Shown one piece after another: positions 1-8,331 of a DNA stretch of 34,768 nt. Origin of the DNA: Ramicandelaber brevisporus (lineage: Eukaryota; Kickxellomycota; Ramicandelaberales; Ramicandelaberaceae); NCBI GenBank assembly GCA_025201865.1, contig MU602815.1, positions 12,179 through 46,946 of the forward strand, in the 5' to 3' direction. How positions within the stretch are numbered: the first letter of the stretch is position 1; every line of letters starts with the position of its first letter. The notes beneath the pieces are model-generated. The model had not been told where the DNA came from. It worked only from the letters and a program-made list of their open reading frames with translations, and searched no databases. The translations under genes were made by a program, and so were the position numbers.

Positions 1-681
1 GACGGCGGCTGGGTTGCTCAACTCTCTGATTACTACCAGCGACGCCTCGACGTTTTCAACCGCGGCGCCAATGGCCACACTACGCGCCAGGCTCGCATTC
101 TCGTTCCGCAGTATATACCGGCTGCTGGCTCGGCCGAGGCCGTCAAGGTCAAGCTTGTGACGATCTTCTATGGCACCAACGATGCTTCAATCGAGACCAG
201 TCCAAACCACGTGCCGGTGGATGAGTACAAGGTGCACTTGCATGCTGTGATAGCAACTATTCACGAACGCGTTCCTTTGGCCAAGATCCTTGTGATTACT
301 CCTGGCCCAATTGCAGAGGAGCTGCTCGAGAAGAAGACTCGTCAGAATGATCGCGCGAAAATGTACAGTGAAGCTGCAAAAGGCACGGTGGCTGGTATTA
401 TCGACAACAACGTGGTTGGTATCGAGTCAATTGCAGTGTTTGACTTCTGGACTGCCGTGAAAGAAGATTCCGAATCTGGATTACACCCGCTCAGCGACTA
501 CGTGGTAGATGGATTGCATCTGAGCAAGCGCGGCAACGCAGTGTTGTTCGAGGGTGTCAAGGAGATTATTGAGTCCAAATGGCCACAGTTGTCGGTAGAC
601 GCACTTCAGCAAGTGCCACCAGCCTTCCTTTGCCTCTCGGCCGACCCAGCTGAGCGAAAGCTCCAGCTTACACTTGTTTAA
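1..681 (+). CDS. IAH1: Isoamyl acetate-hydrolysing esterase (SGNH hydrolase), 5'-truncated
   Basis: The frame is open from base 1 to the TAA at 679-681, giving 226 residues with no start, so the gene begins upstream of the window. The visible part reads like the Iah1 branch of the GDSL/SGNH esterases, which cleave short acetate esters. It has the family's N-terminal stretch with 'YYQRRLDVFNRG' (about residues 11-22), the block III motif GTNDA (residues 57-61, with the oxyanion Asn), the 'HVPVDEY' segment, and the block V motif DGLHLS, which supplies the catalytic Asp and His near the C-terminus. The block I Ser should lie just outside the window. The nearest ATG/GTG inside the frame (GTG at 157) would remove conserved sequence, so it is not the start. 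The C-terminal 30 or so residues beyond the hydrolase core are not recognised. Confidence 0.85.
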   Translation, partial: DGGWVAQLSDYYQRRLDVFNRGANGHTTRQARILVPQYIPAAGSAEAVKVKLVTIFYGTNDASIETSPNHVPVDEYKVHLHAVIATIHERVPLAKILVITPGPIAEELLEKKTRQNDRAKMYSEAAKGTVAGIIDNNVVGIESIAVFDFWTAVKEDSESGLHPLSDYVVDGLHLSKRGNAVLFEGVKEIIESKWPQLSVDALQQVPPAFLCLSADPAERKLQLTLV

Positions 682-1318
682 AAAATGAATCAATAGCACA
701 TTACCAGTCTCGTTTCCTTTTTTAAAAAAAAAAAGTTGTGGAGTTCACATTCCTCACAGTAAAGACAGTGTGTGTGTGTGTGTGGATGCACACCATGTGG
801 CAGCTCTGCCAAGTATTACGGTTAAATTACTATCTTCTTTATCATTTAAGGAAAACAACAGTGGCAACACTGAATCGACATTACGGTTGGTCGATTGGTC
901 AGCGTGGTCGATCGATTTGCCACTAGCGAACACATCTTTTTTGTGTAAGTTCATTCACTTGACACGCGGTAATATATTGACCTTCGGCCGTCCATTTTGA
1001 TTACGAAATGGATGAAAGTGGGGAGGGGAGAGATAGATTCCTAGTATGATCAACCAGGTTGTTGGACAGTCCCTTATCAAGTTGAACTTCTTCATCTCAT
1101 CCACCTCCTTTTTTAAATCAGAGACATTCACCAACCAACCAACCAACCAACCAACCAACCTTCCCCCTCCACCTGACAAAACATCGTCCCCTTTTCATTG
1201 TACCCTCCCCACTCACAAACTTACTTTGCTCGCCTTGACATCTCTTCGAGTCTTGATTCATTTGACACTCGCTATCATCAGCAATTCCTCGCCTACATTT
1301 TTATTATTATACATACCA
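682..1318. promoter_or_regulatory. Intergenic region: esterase 3' end and aspartic protease promoter/leader
   Basis: No gene is supported here. It contains a T/A homopolymer run after the esterase stop, a (GT)n run at 769-784, and a CCAA tetranucleotide repeat at about 1130-1160. From about 1160 to the protease ATG the strand is strongly pyrimidine-rich, as is common in fungal leaders around transcription starts. The in-frame ATG at 1046 would add 91 residues ahead of the signal peptide and run through the CCAA repeat, so it was not taken as the start. I see no convincing TATA box. Confidence 0.5.
1130..1160. repeat. CCAA tetranucleotide microsatellite
   Basis: About seven tandem CCAA units lie in the presumed 5' leader of the aspartic protease. 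The repeat is in frame with that gene only if the unlikely upstream ATG at 1046 is used. Confidence 0.85.
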
Positions 1319-2542
1319 ATGCGCGTCACACTCGCTTCCTTACTGCTTGCATCCATTTCGTTGTGTGTCAGTGCTACGGGTACTGTCACAATCCCACTCA
1401 ACAGGGTCAAGAAATCTGGAGCTGACCTGAAGAAGACCATCGAACTCCAGCACATTCGCCTTGCCCACAAGTACGCTTCGCCAGCCGCCAAGCGCAAGCT
1501 TAGAAAGCTGCTTGGACCTCTCGCTGCATCGTCCATTTCCACCAAGTTGGCCGAATCCGGTACCGTTTCCAACTTGCCTTTGTCTAACTATGTTGACATG
1601 ATTTACTATGGCGAGATCGAGATTGGGACTTCGCCTCAGAAATTCACTGTGGTTTTCGATACAGGCTCCAGTGATGCTTGGGTGCCTTCCGCCAAGTGCA
1701 AGTCTGAGGGCTGTGCCAACCACAAGCACTTCGACGGCGCTGCCTCCAGTACTTATACAAGCAGCACCACGCAATTCTCCATCGAGTATGGCACCGGGTC
1801 AGCATCTGGCACAGTTTCTAGCGACAATCTCAATATTGCCGGGATGATGCTCGAAAAGTACCAATTTGGCGAAGCTCACCAGGTTGCTGCGTTCTTTGAG
1901 CGGCTGCCATTTGATGGAATTGTCGGCATGGGCTTCCCTGAAATCTCGCAACAGCGCGTCAATCCGTTTATATTTGAGCTGGCCAAACGCGGTATGCTCA
2001 AAGAGAACAAGTTTGGATTCTACCTGGCTCATGAGCATGGCAGCACAGGCTCTGGGCTGACAATTGGCGGCATTGACGAGAGCAAGCTCGAAGGTCCGGT
2101 CGATTACTATCCAACCAGGCAGCACGGATACTGGTTGATTGAAATGAAGGGAGTCAGTGTAGGTGATGGTCAGACTGGCTTGAACATTCATAGCGAAAAT
2201 GCTGTGATTGATACTGGCACTTCATTGATAGTTATGGGCCACCATGATGCTATGATAATCAATCGCGAGCTGGGTGCAACTGATTCTGGTCAAGGCTATT
2301 ACATCATCGACTGTGACAAGAAGAAGACCTTGCCGACTATTCACATCAAGTTTGGCGCCAAGGCATACGATTTGACCCCAGAATCGTACATTATCGAAGA
2401 CACTGATGGTACATGTTTTACAGCATTTACACCAGGCTCACCATACCCGACTCTCTGGATCTTGGGCGATGTATTCCTGCGTTCGTACTACTCGATTTAC
2501 GACATGGATGCTAAGACTGTCGGATTCGCCAAAGCCAAGTAA
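1319..2542 (+). CDS. Secreted pepsin-type aspartic protease (family A1)
   Basis: 407 residues. It has a signal peptide (residues 1-19, MRVTLASLLL followed by a small-residue cleavage region), a basic propeptide with the 'IPLNRVKK' motif seen in many fungal A1 zymogens, and a mature bilobal protease. The first catalytic Asp is D114 in FDTGSS, the flap Tyr is in EYGTG (156-160), FDGIVGMGF is at 198-206, and the second Asp is D298 in IDTGTS. The C-terminal ILGDVFLRSYYSIYD (381-395) is diagnostic. Cysteines 127/132 and 332/366 sit where the two family disulfides are expected. It should be secreted or vacuolar and cleave protein at acidic pH. The ATG at 1319 was chosen because it places the signal peptide at the N-terminus. 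I see no GPI signal. The gene converges on the methyltransferase gene with only 100 bp between stops. Confidence 0.95.
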   Translation: MRVTLASLLLASISLCVSATGTVTIPLNRVKKSGADLKKTIELQHIRLAHKYASPAAKRKLRKLLGPLAASSISTKLAESGTVSNLPLSNYVDMIYYGEIEIGTSPQKFTVVFDTGSSDAWVPSAKCKSEGCANHKHFDGAASSTYTSSTTQFSIEYGTGSASGTVSSDNLNIAGMMLEKYQFGEAHQVAAFFERLPFDGIVGMGFPEISQQRVNPFIFELAKRGMLKENKFGFYLAHEHGSTGSGLTIGGIDESKLEGPVDYYPTRQHGYWLIEMKGVSVGDGQTGLNIHSENAVIDTGTSLIVMGHHDAMIINRELGATDSGQGYYIIDCDKKKTLPTIHIKFGAKAYDLTPESYIIEDTDGTCFTAFTPGSPYPTLWILGDVFLRSYYSIYDMDAKTVGFAKAK

Positions 2543-2642
2543 TCAATTCTATATAATCGTTTACTTTATTATTCTCTCGAGTTTGTTTGTTTTCTGTTTT
2601 CCTTTAAAGAGTCATTTTAAGTTATAAAATAATACAAATGGT

Positions 2643-3881
2643 TTACGGCATCTTGGCGGATATAATTACAAATTGACACCACTGCTGCTCATACAGAAAC
2701 CGTAATATCCATTTCATTACAGTCAGTGGAAGAGTTTTGGATGGCCGAACCACGCTGCTCATTGTTGAAATGTGATCCTCAATGTAGTCAGCCAGTCCAG
2801 GAAACACGTTGCTCGTTATATCCTCTATCCTGACTTGCTCGAAACCCAGCTTCTCCAACTTGATTCTGTACTCATCCGCAGTGTACATGTTTTCGACCGG
2901 CACTCCGGCAACTTTGGAAATGACTCGCATTATAAACCTGCCCACGCTATCCGTCTGATCAGGCACAAAGGTCGGCAAGATATCAGCCGCCACAAACGTA
3001 CTTCCGTTCCCCGACTCGAGAGAGTTTGCAACATTGGACAGGAATTGATCTCGTGTCGCAAAATGATAGGCACAGTCAATTGCAAATATCCGATCATACT
3101 TTTGACCACTTTGCCACACACCAGAGTCATCATTTGGATCGGCAGCATCGCCCGTTCGTAGCAGAATGGTGTCGTCCAAGCGTCTGATACGGGTGTGAGC
3201 CTGGGCGAGCTGGTGCTGTGCGGGTTCCAATGTGATGCCATCAATGTGCCAACAGTCGTACTTGTCGTAAAGATACAAGTCTTGATCACCACAGCCGTAA
3301 CCAACATCGAGAACGCGAGTGGATGGACCGACGCCACCAGATGCTCTAACCACTTTGTCGATGAGGCGCTGGCAGGCTCGCTGGTAGACTGAGGTGCTGT
3401 TGTTTGGCCGAGCGGATGTTGGTTGTTGACGCTGGTTCCGTGCCTCGGATACATCGACAGCCTCATCGCCTTTGCTGTTATCTCCATCGGCTGTTGTATT
3501 GCCACCTTCGCTGCAATCGCCATCTTCGTCATTCCAATAGCCCATGTTGAACCATGATGTTGAGGGAGGCTGCATGTTCAACAATCCGTGCTTGAATCCG
3601 TATTGCTTCGTCGATAACAATGCTGCTGGCGCTGAAGTTAGAGGACCACTTGCCCTTTCAAGAATGCCTGCATAGAGACTCCTTGTTGTACTACTGTTAT
3701 GCATACTCAGCAGCTCCTCCAGTGGGGCAGACCACGGACTTTGTGTCAACTTTACACCGGCAGCAAGTCCGAGAACGAAAACAACCACTAGCTTTACTGT
3801 CGAAGAGTTACTTGCCGCCACAAGCGCAGATGCGATAATCACTGCCGCCAGTGCCGGAAGTACTCTGCTGCTTGTGCTCAT
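2643..3881 (-). CDS. Membrane-anchored class I SAM-dependent methyltransferase
   Basis: 412 residues. The N-terminus carries two hydrophobic segments (about residues 7-24 and 29-44) that should anchor it in a membrane. A linker containing 'WFNMGYW' (110-116) and an acidic, Ser/Asn-rich insertion (about 117-165) follow. The Rossmann methyltransferase core then begins with motif I VLDVGYGCGD (190-199); an acidic residue after beta-2 lies near DGITLEP, and a motif IV-like strand 'FAIDCAYHF' is at 267-275. The layout resembles fungal methyltransferases related to the sterol, cyclopropane and quinone methylases, so a small lipid-like substrate is plausible, but the substrate cannot be read from sequence. 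The frame stays open upstream to a TTG at 3974; the first ATG (3881) puts the hydrophobic anchor at the start and has A at -3, so it is preferred. Confidence 0.85.
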   Translation of the reverse strand: MSTSSRVLPALAAVIIASALVAASNSSTVKLVVVFVLGLAAGVKLTQSPWSAPLEELLSMHNSSTTRSLYAGILERASGPLTSAPAALLSTKQYGFKHGLLNMQPPSTSWFNMGYWNDEDGDCSEGGNTTADGDNSKGDEAVDVSEARNQRQQPTSARPNNSTSVYQRACQRLIDKVVRASGGVGPSTRVLDVGYGCGDQDLYLYDKYDCWHIDGITLEPAQHQLAQAHTRIRRLDDTILLRTGDAADPNDDSGVWQSGQKYDRIFAIDCAYHFATRDQFLSNVANSLESGNGSTFVAADILPTFVPDQTDSVGRFIMRVISKVAGVPVENMYTADEYRIKLEKLGFEQVRIEDITSNVFPGLADYIEDHISTMSSVVRPSKTLPLTVMKWILRFLYEQQWCQFVIISAKMP

Positions 3882-4036
3882 CTTTAGCGATCTGCAGCCT
3901 CCTGAAGTTGTCTGTGTTTTTTCAATACAAGAGTGGGGAGAGGTTGGAAATCCGAAATCACAACAGTCAACCAAACAAGCAAACAGGCAAAGTTGAAAAA
4001 GAAATTGAAAAAGAAAAAGAAAAAGAGATGGCCTTT

Positions 4037-4819
4037 TTAGCTGCCTAAACCACCGTATCTGTGTTTCCGCATGGCCAGACCAGAGTTAAACTGGCGTTCC
4101 AGAGCATTTTCCATCTTGGCGACGCCAACCTTGGTCAATGACTCAGAGTTTGATGAGCCAGTGTTTGGTGTCGAAGGAATGGCAGTGGAGGAAGAGGATG
4201 AGGATGAAGAAGTTGGCTTGAATGCACCCATCAGCCTCAAGAATTTGTTCTTCCGGTCAGCATCGCCGTCCATTTCTGCATTGTTCCAGTTGACCCATTT
4301 GCCCGCATTGTTGTTTGCTGTCTCATCTTGAGATGGTTCATTTGCCGCGGGCTTGGTAGATTCTTCATCACTAGAATCATCCTTCCTCTTTGACTTCTTC
4401 TTATCCTTCTTATCCTTCTTGTCAGACTTGGACTTCTTCTCCTTCTCACCGTCATCCTCATCCTGCTTCTTCTCACTTTTATGCTTCTTCTTTGACTTCT
4501 CTTCTTTATCGCTAGCATCATCATCGCTGCCATCCTTCTTGGATTTCTCTGACTTCTTTGACTTCTTTGACTTCTTCTCTTCGACTACTGCATCATCATT
4601 AACCTCAGTATCATCACGCTTACGCTTCTTCTTTTCGTCCTTCTTATCGTCCTTCTTATCCTTTTTGTCCTTCTTATCCTTATTGTCCTTTTTGTTTCCT
4701 TCGCTACCGCTCGAGGTCGACTTTGTCGTCGTCGTTGTTGCTGTTGTTGTTGTTACTGCGTCATCTGAGGCTGCTGCTTTGCTCTTCTTGTCCTTGGACT
4801 TGCGCTCTGTTTTGCTCAT
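4037..4819 (-). CDS. Lysine-rich nucleolar protein with C-terminal SMAP domain (KNOP1-like)
   Basis: 260 residues, extremely rich in Lys, Asp, Glu and Ser. About residues 45-150 consist of K-K-D/K-K-S type runs expected to be disordered and nucleolar. The only foldable part is the C-terminus: 'GKWVNWNNAEM' (173-183), 'RKNKFLRLMGAFK' (189-201), then 'ALERQFNSGLAMRKHRYGGLG' split across 239-259. This pattern (Trp-rich start, KFLRLMG, a final helix, GLG) is that of the small acidic protein-like domain of vertebrate KNOP1 and SMAP. A polyserine run (204-211) splits the domain. The molecular role of the family is poorly defined. The start is the ATG at 4819, with A at -3; a GTG-initiated extension of four residues was ignored. 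Confidence 0.8.
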   Translation of the reverse strand: MSKTERKSKDKKSKAAASDDAVTTTTATTTTTKSTSSGSEGNKKDNKDKKDKKDKKDDKKDEKKKRKRDDTEVNDDAVVEEKKSKKSKKSEKSKKDGSDDDASDKEEKSKKKHKSEKKQDEDDGEKEKKSKSDKKDKKDKKKSKRKDDSSDEESTKPAANEPSQDETANNNAGKWVNWNNAEMDGDADRKNKFLRLMGAFKPTSSSSSSSSTAIPSTPNTGSSNSESLTKVGVAKMENALERQFNSGLAMRKHRYGGLGS

Positions 4820-5392
4820 CTTCACACTCACTCGCGATTTCCACTCGCACGCTTTGTTTTATTTATTTTTTTTTCAATTCAATTCGATTCAAAGTCTGTT
4901 GTATTAAAACGAGGAGCCCTGTTGATAAGGCATAAATCCAATACCAATCCAATTAAGATCAGCTTCCTTTACTGGCATATGTACCATTGCAAAACTAAGC
5001 GAGCTAGATTAAACAGCACCGGCGATACCTTTTTAATAAGATAAAACAAGACGGGTGGGCCGTTTTTACGTAAAATCATCTGTCCTACAAGTCTTCGGAA
5101 AATTAACGTAAAAACATGCACTTTACGTAAAAAGCACTAGTGCGACTGGGTGTTGTCTTTAGCGTAAAATGCAGCATGCCAGTTACGTAAAACGCATCCC
5201 CTCCTCCCTGTCCTTCCTCCTATCAAGTCACATCAAATCACATTAAAATGACACTAAAGTCCCACACTGAGCGGTACAGTTAGGCCATGTTGTTTACAGA
5301 AGAGTGAGTAACACGAAACAGCGACGGAACGATACTGCTAGAGGCGCTATTCGATCAAAGGAGGTTCGCCACTCTGCGTAGAAAAAACAAAC

Positions 5393-5413
5393 ACATACAC
5401 ACACACACACACT
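5393..5413. repeat. CA dinucleotide microsatellite
   Basis: A run of AC/CA dinucleotides in dispersed element copy A. It lies in the stretch that aligns poorly with copy B. Confidence 0.8.
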
Positions 5414-6094
5414 CCTTTGATTCTCTCAACACACGACTCACCCAAACTCACAAAGGAGTCTTTCTCTCCTCTCCTCTCTCAAAACACCAACCGGCGAATC
5501 AGGTATCAGCCGTGTTTCGTTCCTGAATGCTACTGCCGCTGTCCCTCGAGTGTATAAAAATGCAGCCTTCTCGTCCAGCACAACTACCATCCTTTCCCGT
5601 GTCTGTTTGTCTCTGTGTCTCATCCCTTTCCTCCCTCTTCGTCCTTCTGCTTTGTCCCTGAACCGCACCGTCTCTATCCCACTCGCAACTCTTCCCTTCC
5701 CTCTGCACCGCACGTGTGTGCTCGTGCCTTCTGGTCGCGCCACCGTCGGTTGCACCTCGACCCTTCAAGACAACCACCTCCCTGTCGGTCTGCTCGTCCG
5801 TTTCCTTGCAGCTGCTGCCTCCGTCGTCTACGCCACCTCGGTCCTCACTTCGCGTAGGCACCCTTCTCGCCGGTCGCTTCCTCCTCTTCGCCGGCCCACG
5901 TTTGGTTGCTTCTTGTCGCTCGTGCCGCCTCTTTCAAGGTGGTTTGGTCACCCCCAATTGCTACTTGAGCACAACTCTGCCTGCATCCGCTCGGTTCCGC
6001 GGTCTACTCGTCTGGTCGCACTCTCCGTCGTCGATGCTCGCTACTCCTCCCCCCCCCCCGATATATATTCAGCGTACAAGGGCTCTCGGTGTAA

Positions 6095-6113
6095 TGTCTG
6101 CTTCGTGCAGACA
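6095..6113 (+). other. Perfect 7-bp stem hairpin in copy A
   Basis: TGTCTGC-TTCGT-GCAGACA is a perfect inverted repeat with a five-base loop. The equivalent position in copy B (22970-22988) keeps the same arms with one mismatch and a different loop. Confidence 0.6.
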
Positions 6114-6698
6114 ACTGGTCTAATCCGAACAAGGCCTAATGTGATTATCCGGTCTAACCTGGCCATATGGTCGTGATTAGGGCGGTAGCCATTGCTCTTC
6201 GAGTGCGTATATCAACTCGGTGTGGAATGCTTTTACGTAAAAATCCCCTGTTATACAAGTTAAGACAAATTTTTCGTGGGGGCGGCCCACCCTTGAAGAC
6301 ATGTTCTCTTTCCATTTTTCTTTAATCCATTAATAATAATGGAATAGCAGTCAAGCCATTACCAATAAAAATGCACACTCTCGACCAAGTTATGTTTCCC
6401 AGCAGTCCTTCTTTCGAGAAATCGAAAAGCACGAGATCAACATCATTGGAGGCGTGCAATTCACATTACAAATTTCCGTCGTCCTGGTCAGCGGAACCGC
6501 CGCGAAATTTGCATACCTCCCGGGAACAGTCTCATCGCAATTGTAATCACTACTGCATGGCAAACCGCACCATTTAATTGTATGGGGGGGGGCAGAAATA
6601 TAAACTATGGACGTGAAAGAACATTCCTCAAATTAACAAAGTGACAATATCATCAATACACACTGAAGTGCATTTCTTATTATAAGATTAGTAGTACT

Positions 6699-6729
6699 CT
6701 TCTTCTTCTTCTTCTTCTTCTTCTTCTTC
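6699..6729. repeat. TTC trinucleotide microsatellite
   Basis: About ten TTC units end 16 bp before the oxidoreductase ATG, so they are probably in its 5' leader or core promoter. Confidence 0.85.
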
Positions 6730-6744
6730 GCAAAGCCACAACAT

Positions 6745-7848
6745 ATGTCTAGTCAGCCAGTTCGCATCGGTATCCTTGGCGCTTCCAGCATTGCCCAAAC
6801 CAGCATTATTGCTCCAGCGAAGCTTCTCTCTGATAAGGTGGTCATTGCCGCAATTGCCGCTCGCGATCTTTCCAGGGCCAAAGTGTACGCTGAGACACAT
6901 GGAATTCCTCGAGTCTTTGCTTCCTACGAAGAGCTGATTGCCGACCGGGACATTGACGCCGTGTACATCTCTCTGCCAATTGCATATCATGCCAAGTATG
7001 CTGTTTTAGCAATCGAGCACGGCAAGCATGTTCTGAGCGAGACGCCATCCTCTGCCAACGAAGACGAAACCAGGCAGATTCTGGCAGCACTGTCCAAGAA
7101 GAACGCCGAGGACGCTAGCAAGAAGGTTCAGTATTTTGTCGGCTACCACTGGCGCAGTCATCCGGTCCAGCGCCGTGTTCGTGAGCTGCTCAAGTCTGGT
7201 CGCATCGGCACTTTGCAGCACGTTGAGCTCAAGATGATTCTGCCAGCCGCATGGTTCCCTGTGCGCACAGGCAGTATCTTCTTCCAGTATGCTACAGGTG
7301 GTGGAGCTGGAATTGATCTTGGCAGCTATCCAGTCAACACTGTGTTGTTCTCTCTGGGTGATCCAGTAAACGCGAGATTCAAGGTTATCGACGCCAAGCC
7401 ATCATTTGATCCGGAGCTCGATCAGCCACAGCTTGATACTGAGATGGACTTTGCCTTCGAGATTGAGCACGATGGCAACATGGTCACAGCACACGCTATT
7501 GTCAACTATGAAGGGACTTCAAGCGACACATCCGATTCAAACAACTCTGTCGTTCTGCAAGGCACAAGCGGTACCATCACGGTGAATGGATATTACTGGC
7601 CACACGATGGACACACGATTGCCATCGATGACATGGTCACTGGTGCCACTACCAACGAGACGCAGTACGGCAGTGAAGAGAAACCATCGGCGTACTTTTA
7701 CCAGCTGCAGGAGTTTGCCAATGCTGTCACTACTGGCGAGTCGGGTGAGTGGCTGCACAGTGCTGAGCAGGCTCTGCTGAATGTGCGTATTGTCGATGCT
7801 GTCTACGAGAAGGCCGGTCTTCAGCGTCGCTTTGGCATGCTCAACTAA
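6745..7848 (+). CDS. Gfo/Idh/MocA family NAD(P)-dependent oxidoreductase
   Basis: 367 residues, the usual size for this family. The N-terminal Rossmann fold shows GILGASSIA (9-17) and the 'DAVYISLPIAYHAKYAVLAIEHGKHVL' strand-helix block, here split across 71-97. The C-terminal alpha/beta domain has GGGAGIDLGSYPVN (185-198), matching the 'GGGALLDLGCY' signature of the dimeric dihydrodiol dehydrogenase and D-xylose dehydrogenase branch. It would oxidise a sugar or cyclic diol with NAD(P)+; the exact substrate is unknown. The oddity is that the family's EKP motif, whose Lys acts in catalysis, reads E99-T100-P101 here. The start ATG at 6745 follows directly after a TTC repeat and places the dinucleotide-binding motif at the normal distance from the N-terminus. 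Confidence 0.9.
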   Translation: MSSQPVRIGILGASSIAQTSIIAPAKLLSDKVVIAAIAARDLSRAKVYAETHGIPRVFASYEELIADRDIDAVYISLPIAYHAKYAVLAIEHGKHVLSETPSSANEDETRQILAALSKKNAEDASKKVQYFVGYHWRSHPVQRRVRELLKSGRIGTLQHVELKMILPAAWFPVRTGSIFFQYATGGGAGIDLGSYPVNTVLFSLGDPVNARFKVIDAKPSFDPELDQPQLDTEMDFAFEIEHDGNMVTAHAIVNYEGTSSDTSDSNNSVVLQGTSGTITVNGYYWPHDGHTIAIDDMVTGATTNETQYGSEEKPSAYFYQLQEFANAVTTGESGEWLHSAEQALLNVRIVDAVYEKAGLQRRFGMLN

Positions 7849-8331
7849 ACCAAACACTCTATTTTTTACCTTATCACACACCTGGAAGACTAAATTAATA
7901 CATCTAGAGGTGAAGTGAGAGAATTACTACCACGCAGTTAGTAGAAACCATCCTCTTAAATATAGCTTCTTTTTAAGGCGGATTAGTTACACTTTATTAA
8001 TCGCGTTTTTGAAAGAAAAAGTATGGTGATAAAAAAAAATAATAATAAAAGAAGAAAACAATGAAATAGGAGCAGGAGTTGGGGAGGGAGGAAATTGATG
8101 ATCACTTTATTAATCGCGTTTTTGAAAGAAAAAGTATGGTGATAAAAAAAAATAATAATAAAAGAAGAAAACAATGAAATAGGAGCAGGAGTTGGGGAGG
8201 GAGGAAATTGGTGATGGTTCATGGTTTGTTTGGAGGCATGTTTGCAGGTTTGCATGATTCTGAAAAGAAAAGAGAAAAGAACGAGAGCCTATTTACTTCT
8301 TTTATTCTTTACCTCTTTCTCTTTCTTTAAT
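7849..8331. other. Convergent intergenic region with a tandem duplication
   Basis: It lies between the stops of the oxidoreductase (+) and the Ras gene (-). It is AT- and A-rich and contains two perfect copies of a 108-bp block with a period of 113. No gene is supported; the 90-residue frame on the minus strand is just the repeat read through. Confidence 0.6.
7990..8215. repeat. Two-copy direct tandem repeat, period 113 bp
   Basis: Bases 7990-8097 and 8103-8210 are identical over 108 bp, from CACTTTATTAATCGCG to GGGAGGAAATTG. They are separated by a slightly different five-base joint. The identity implies a recent duplication or an assembly duplication. Confidence 0.95.

Larger units (their letters stand above)
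5371..6215 (+). repeat. Dispersed TATA-containing element, copy A
   Basis: This stretch aligns collinearly with 22614-23066. Shared blocks are: ACTCTGCGTAGAA at the left end; a stretch around 5430-5470 with similar spacing; TATAAAA (5553-5559); a CCAGCA.AACTACCA block about 20-30 bp downstream, which would suit a Pol II start; a TC-rich block ending CTTCGTCCTTCTGC (about 5637-5651); an ACAAGG.CTCTCG block near 6076; and a hairpin at 6095-6113. Copy A carries about 400 bp of GC- and pyrimidine-rich sequence between the TC block and the 3' blocks that copy B lacks. A solo LTR or a non-coding transcription unit are both possible. Confidence 0.6.
5051..6298. mobile_element. Possible non-autonomous mobile element bounded by short inverted and direct repeats
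   Basis: GGGTGGGCC near 5053 is mirrored by GGCCCACCC near 6283-6291, as a short terminal inverted repeat would be. Just inside, two direct repeats of about 30 bp (5063-5092 and 6231-6261) share the core TTTTACGTAAAA followed by CTGT..TACAAGT. No clear target-site duplication and no transposase frame are visible. This could be a MITE-like relic or simply a cluster of repeats; the boundary is uncertain. Confidence 0.35.
4820..6744. other. Gene-free 1.9 kb region, repeat-rich
   Basis: No convincing protein gene. The proximal part (4820-5040) is the upstream region of the SMAP-domain gene and has a poly-T tract. 5050-6300 holds TTACGTAA palindromes and dispersed element copy A. Long open frames on both strands inside 5438-6176 start only at GTG or other non-ATG codons, are pyrimidine- or purine-biased, and share nothing recognisable, so they are not called. 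6300-6744 is AT-rich, with a G8-9 run near 6585 and a TTC repeat just before the oxidoreductase ATG. Confidence 0.6.

Noticed and set aside
1046-1318. In-frame N-terminal extension of the aspartic protease from the ATG at 1046
   Set aside because: It runs through a CCAA microsatellite and a pyrimidine-rich leader, and would bury the clear signal peptide that starts at 1319.
4353-4907. 184-codon plus-strand frame opposite the lysine-rich gene
   Set aside because: It is the Phe/Leu/Ser-rich antisense shadow of Lys/Asp/Ser codons and contains no domain.
5438-6176. Open frames of 100-208 codons on both strands in the element copy A region
   Set aside because: They start at non-ATG codons, are biased by pyrimidine-rich sequence, match no domain, and are not preserved in copy B.
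6377-6390. 14-bp match ACTCTCGACCAAGT also present in element copy B at 22957
   Set aside because: One or more 14-bp matches are expected by chance in a window this long, and the flanking bases do not align.
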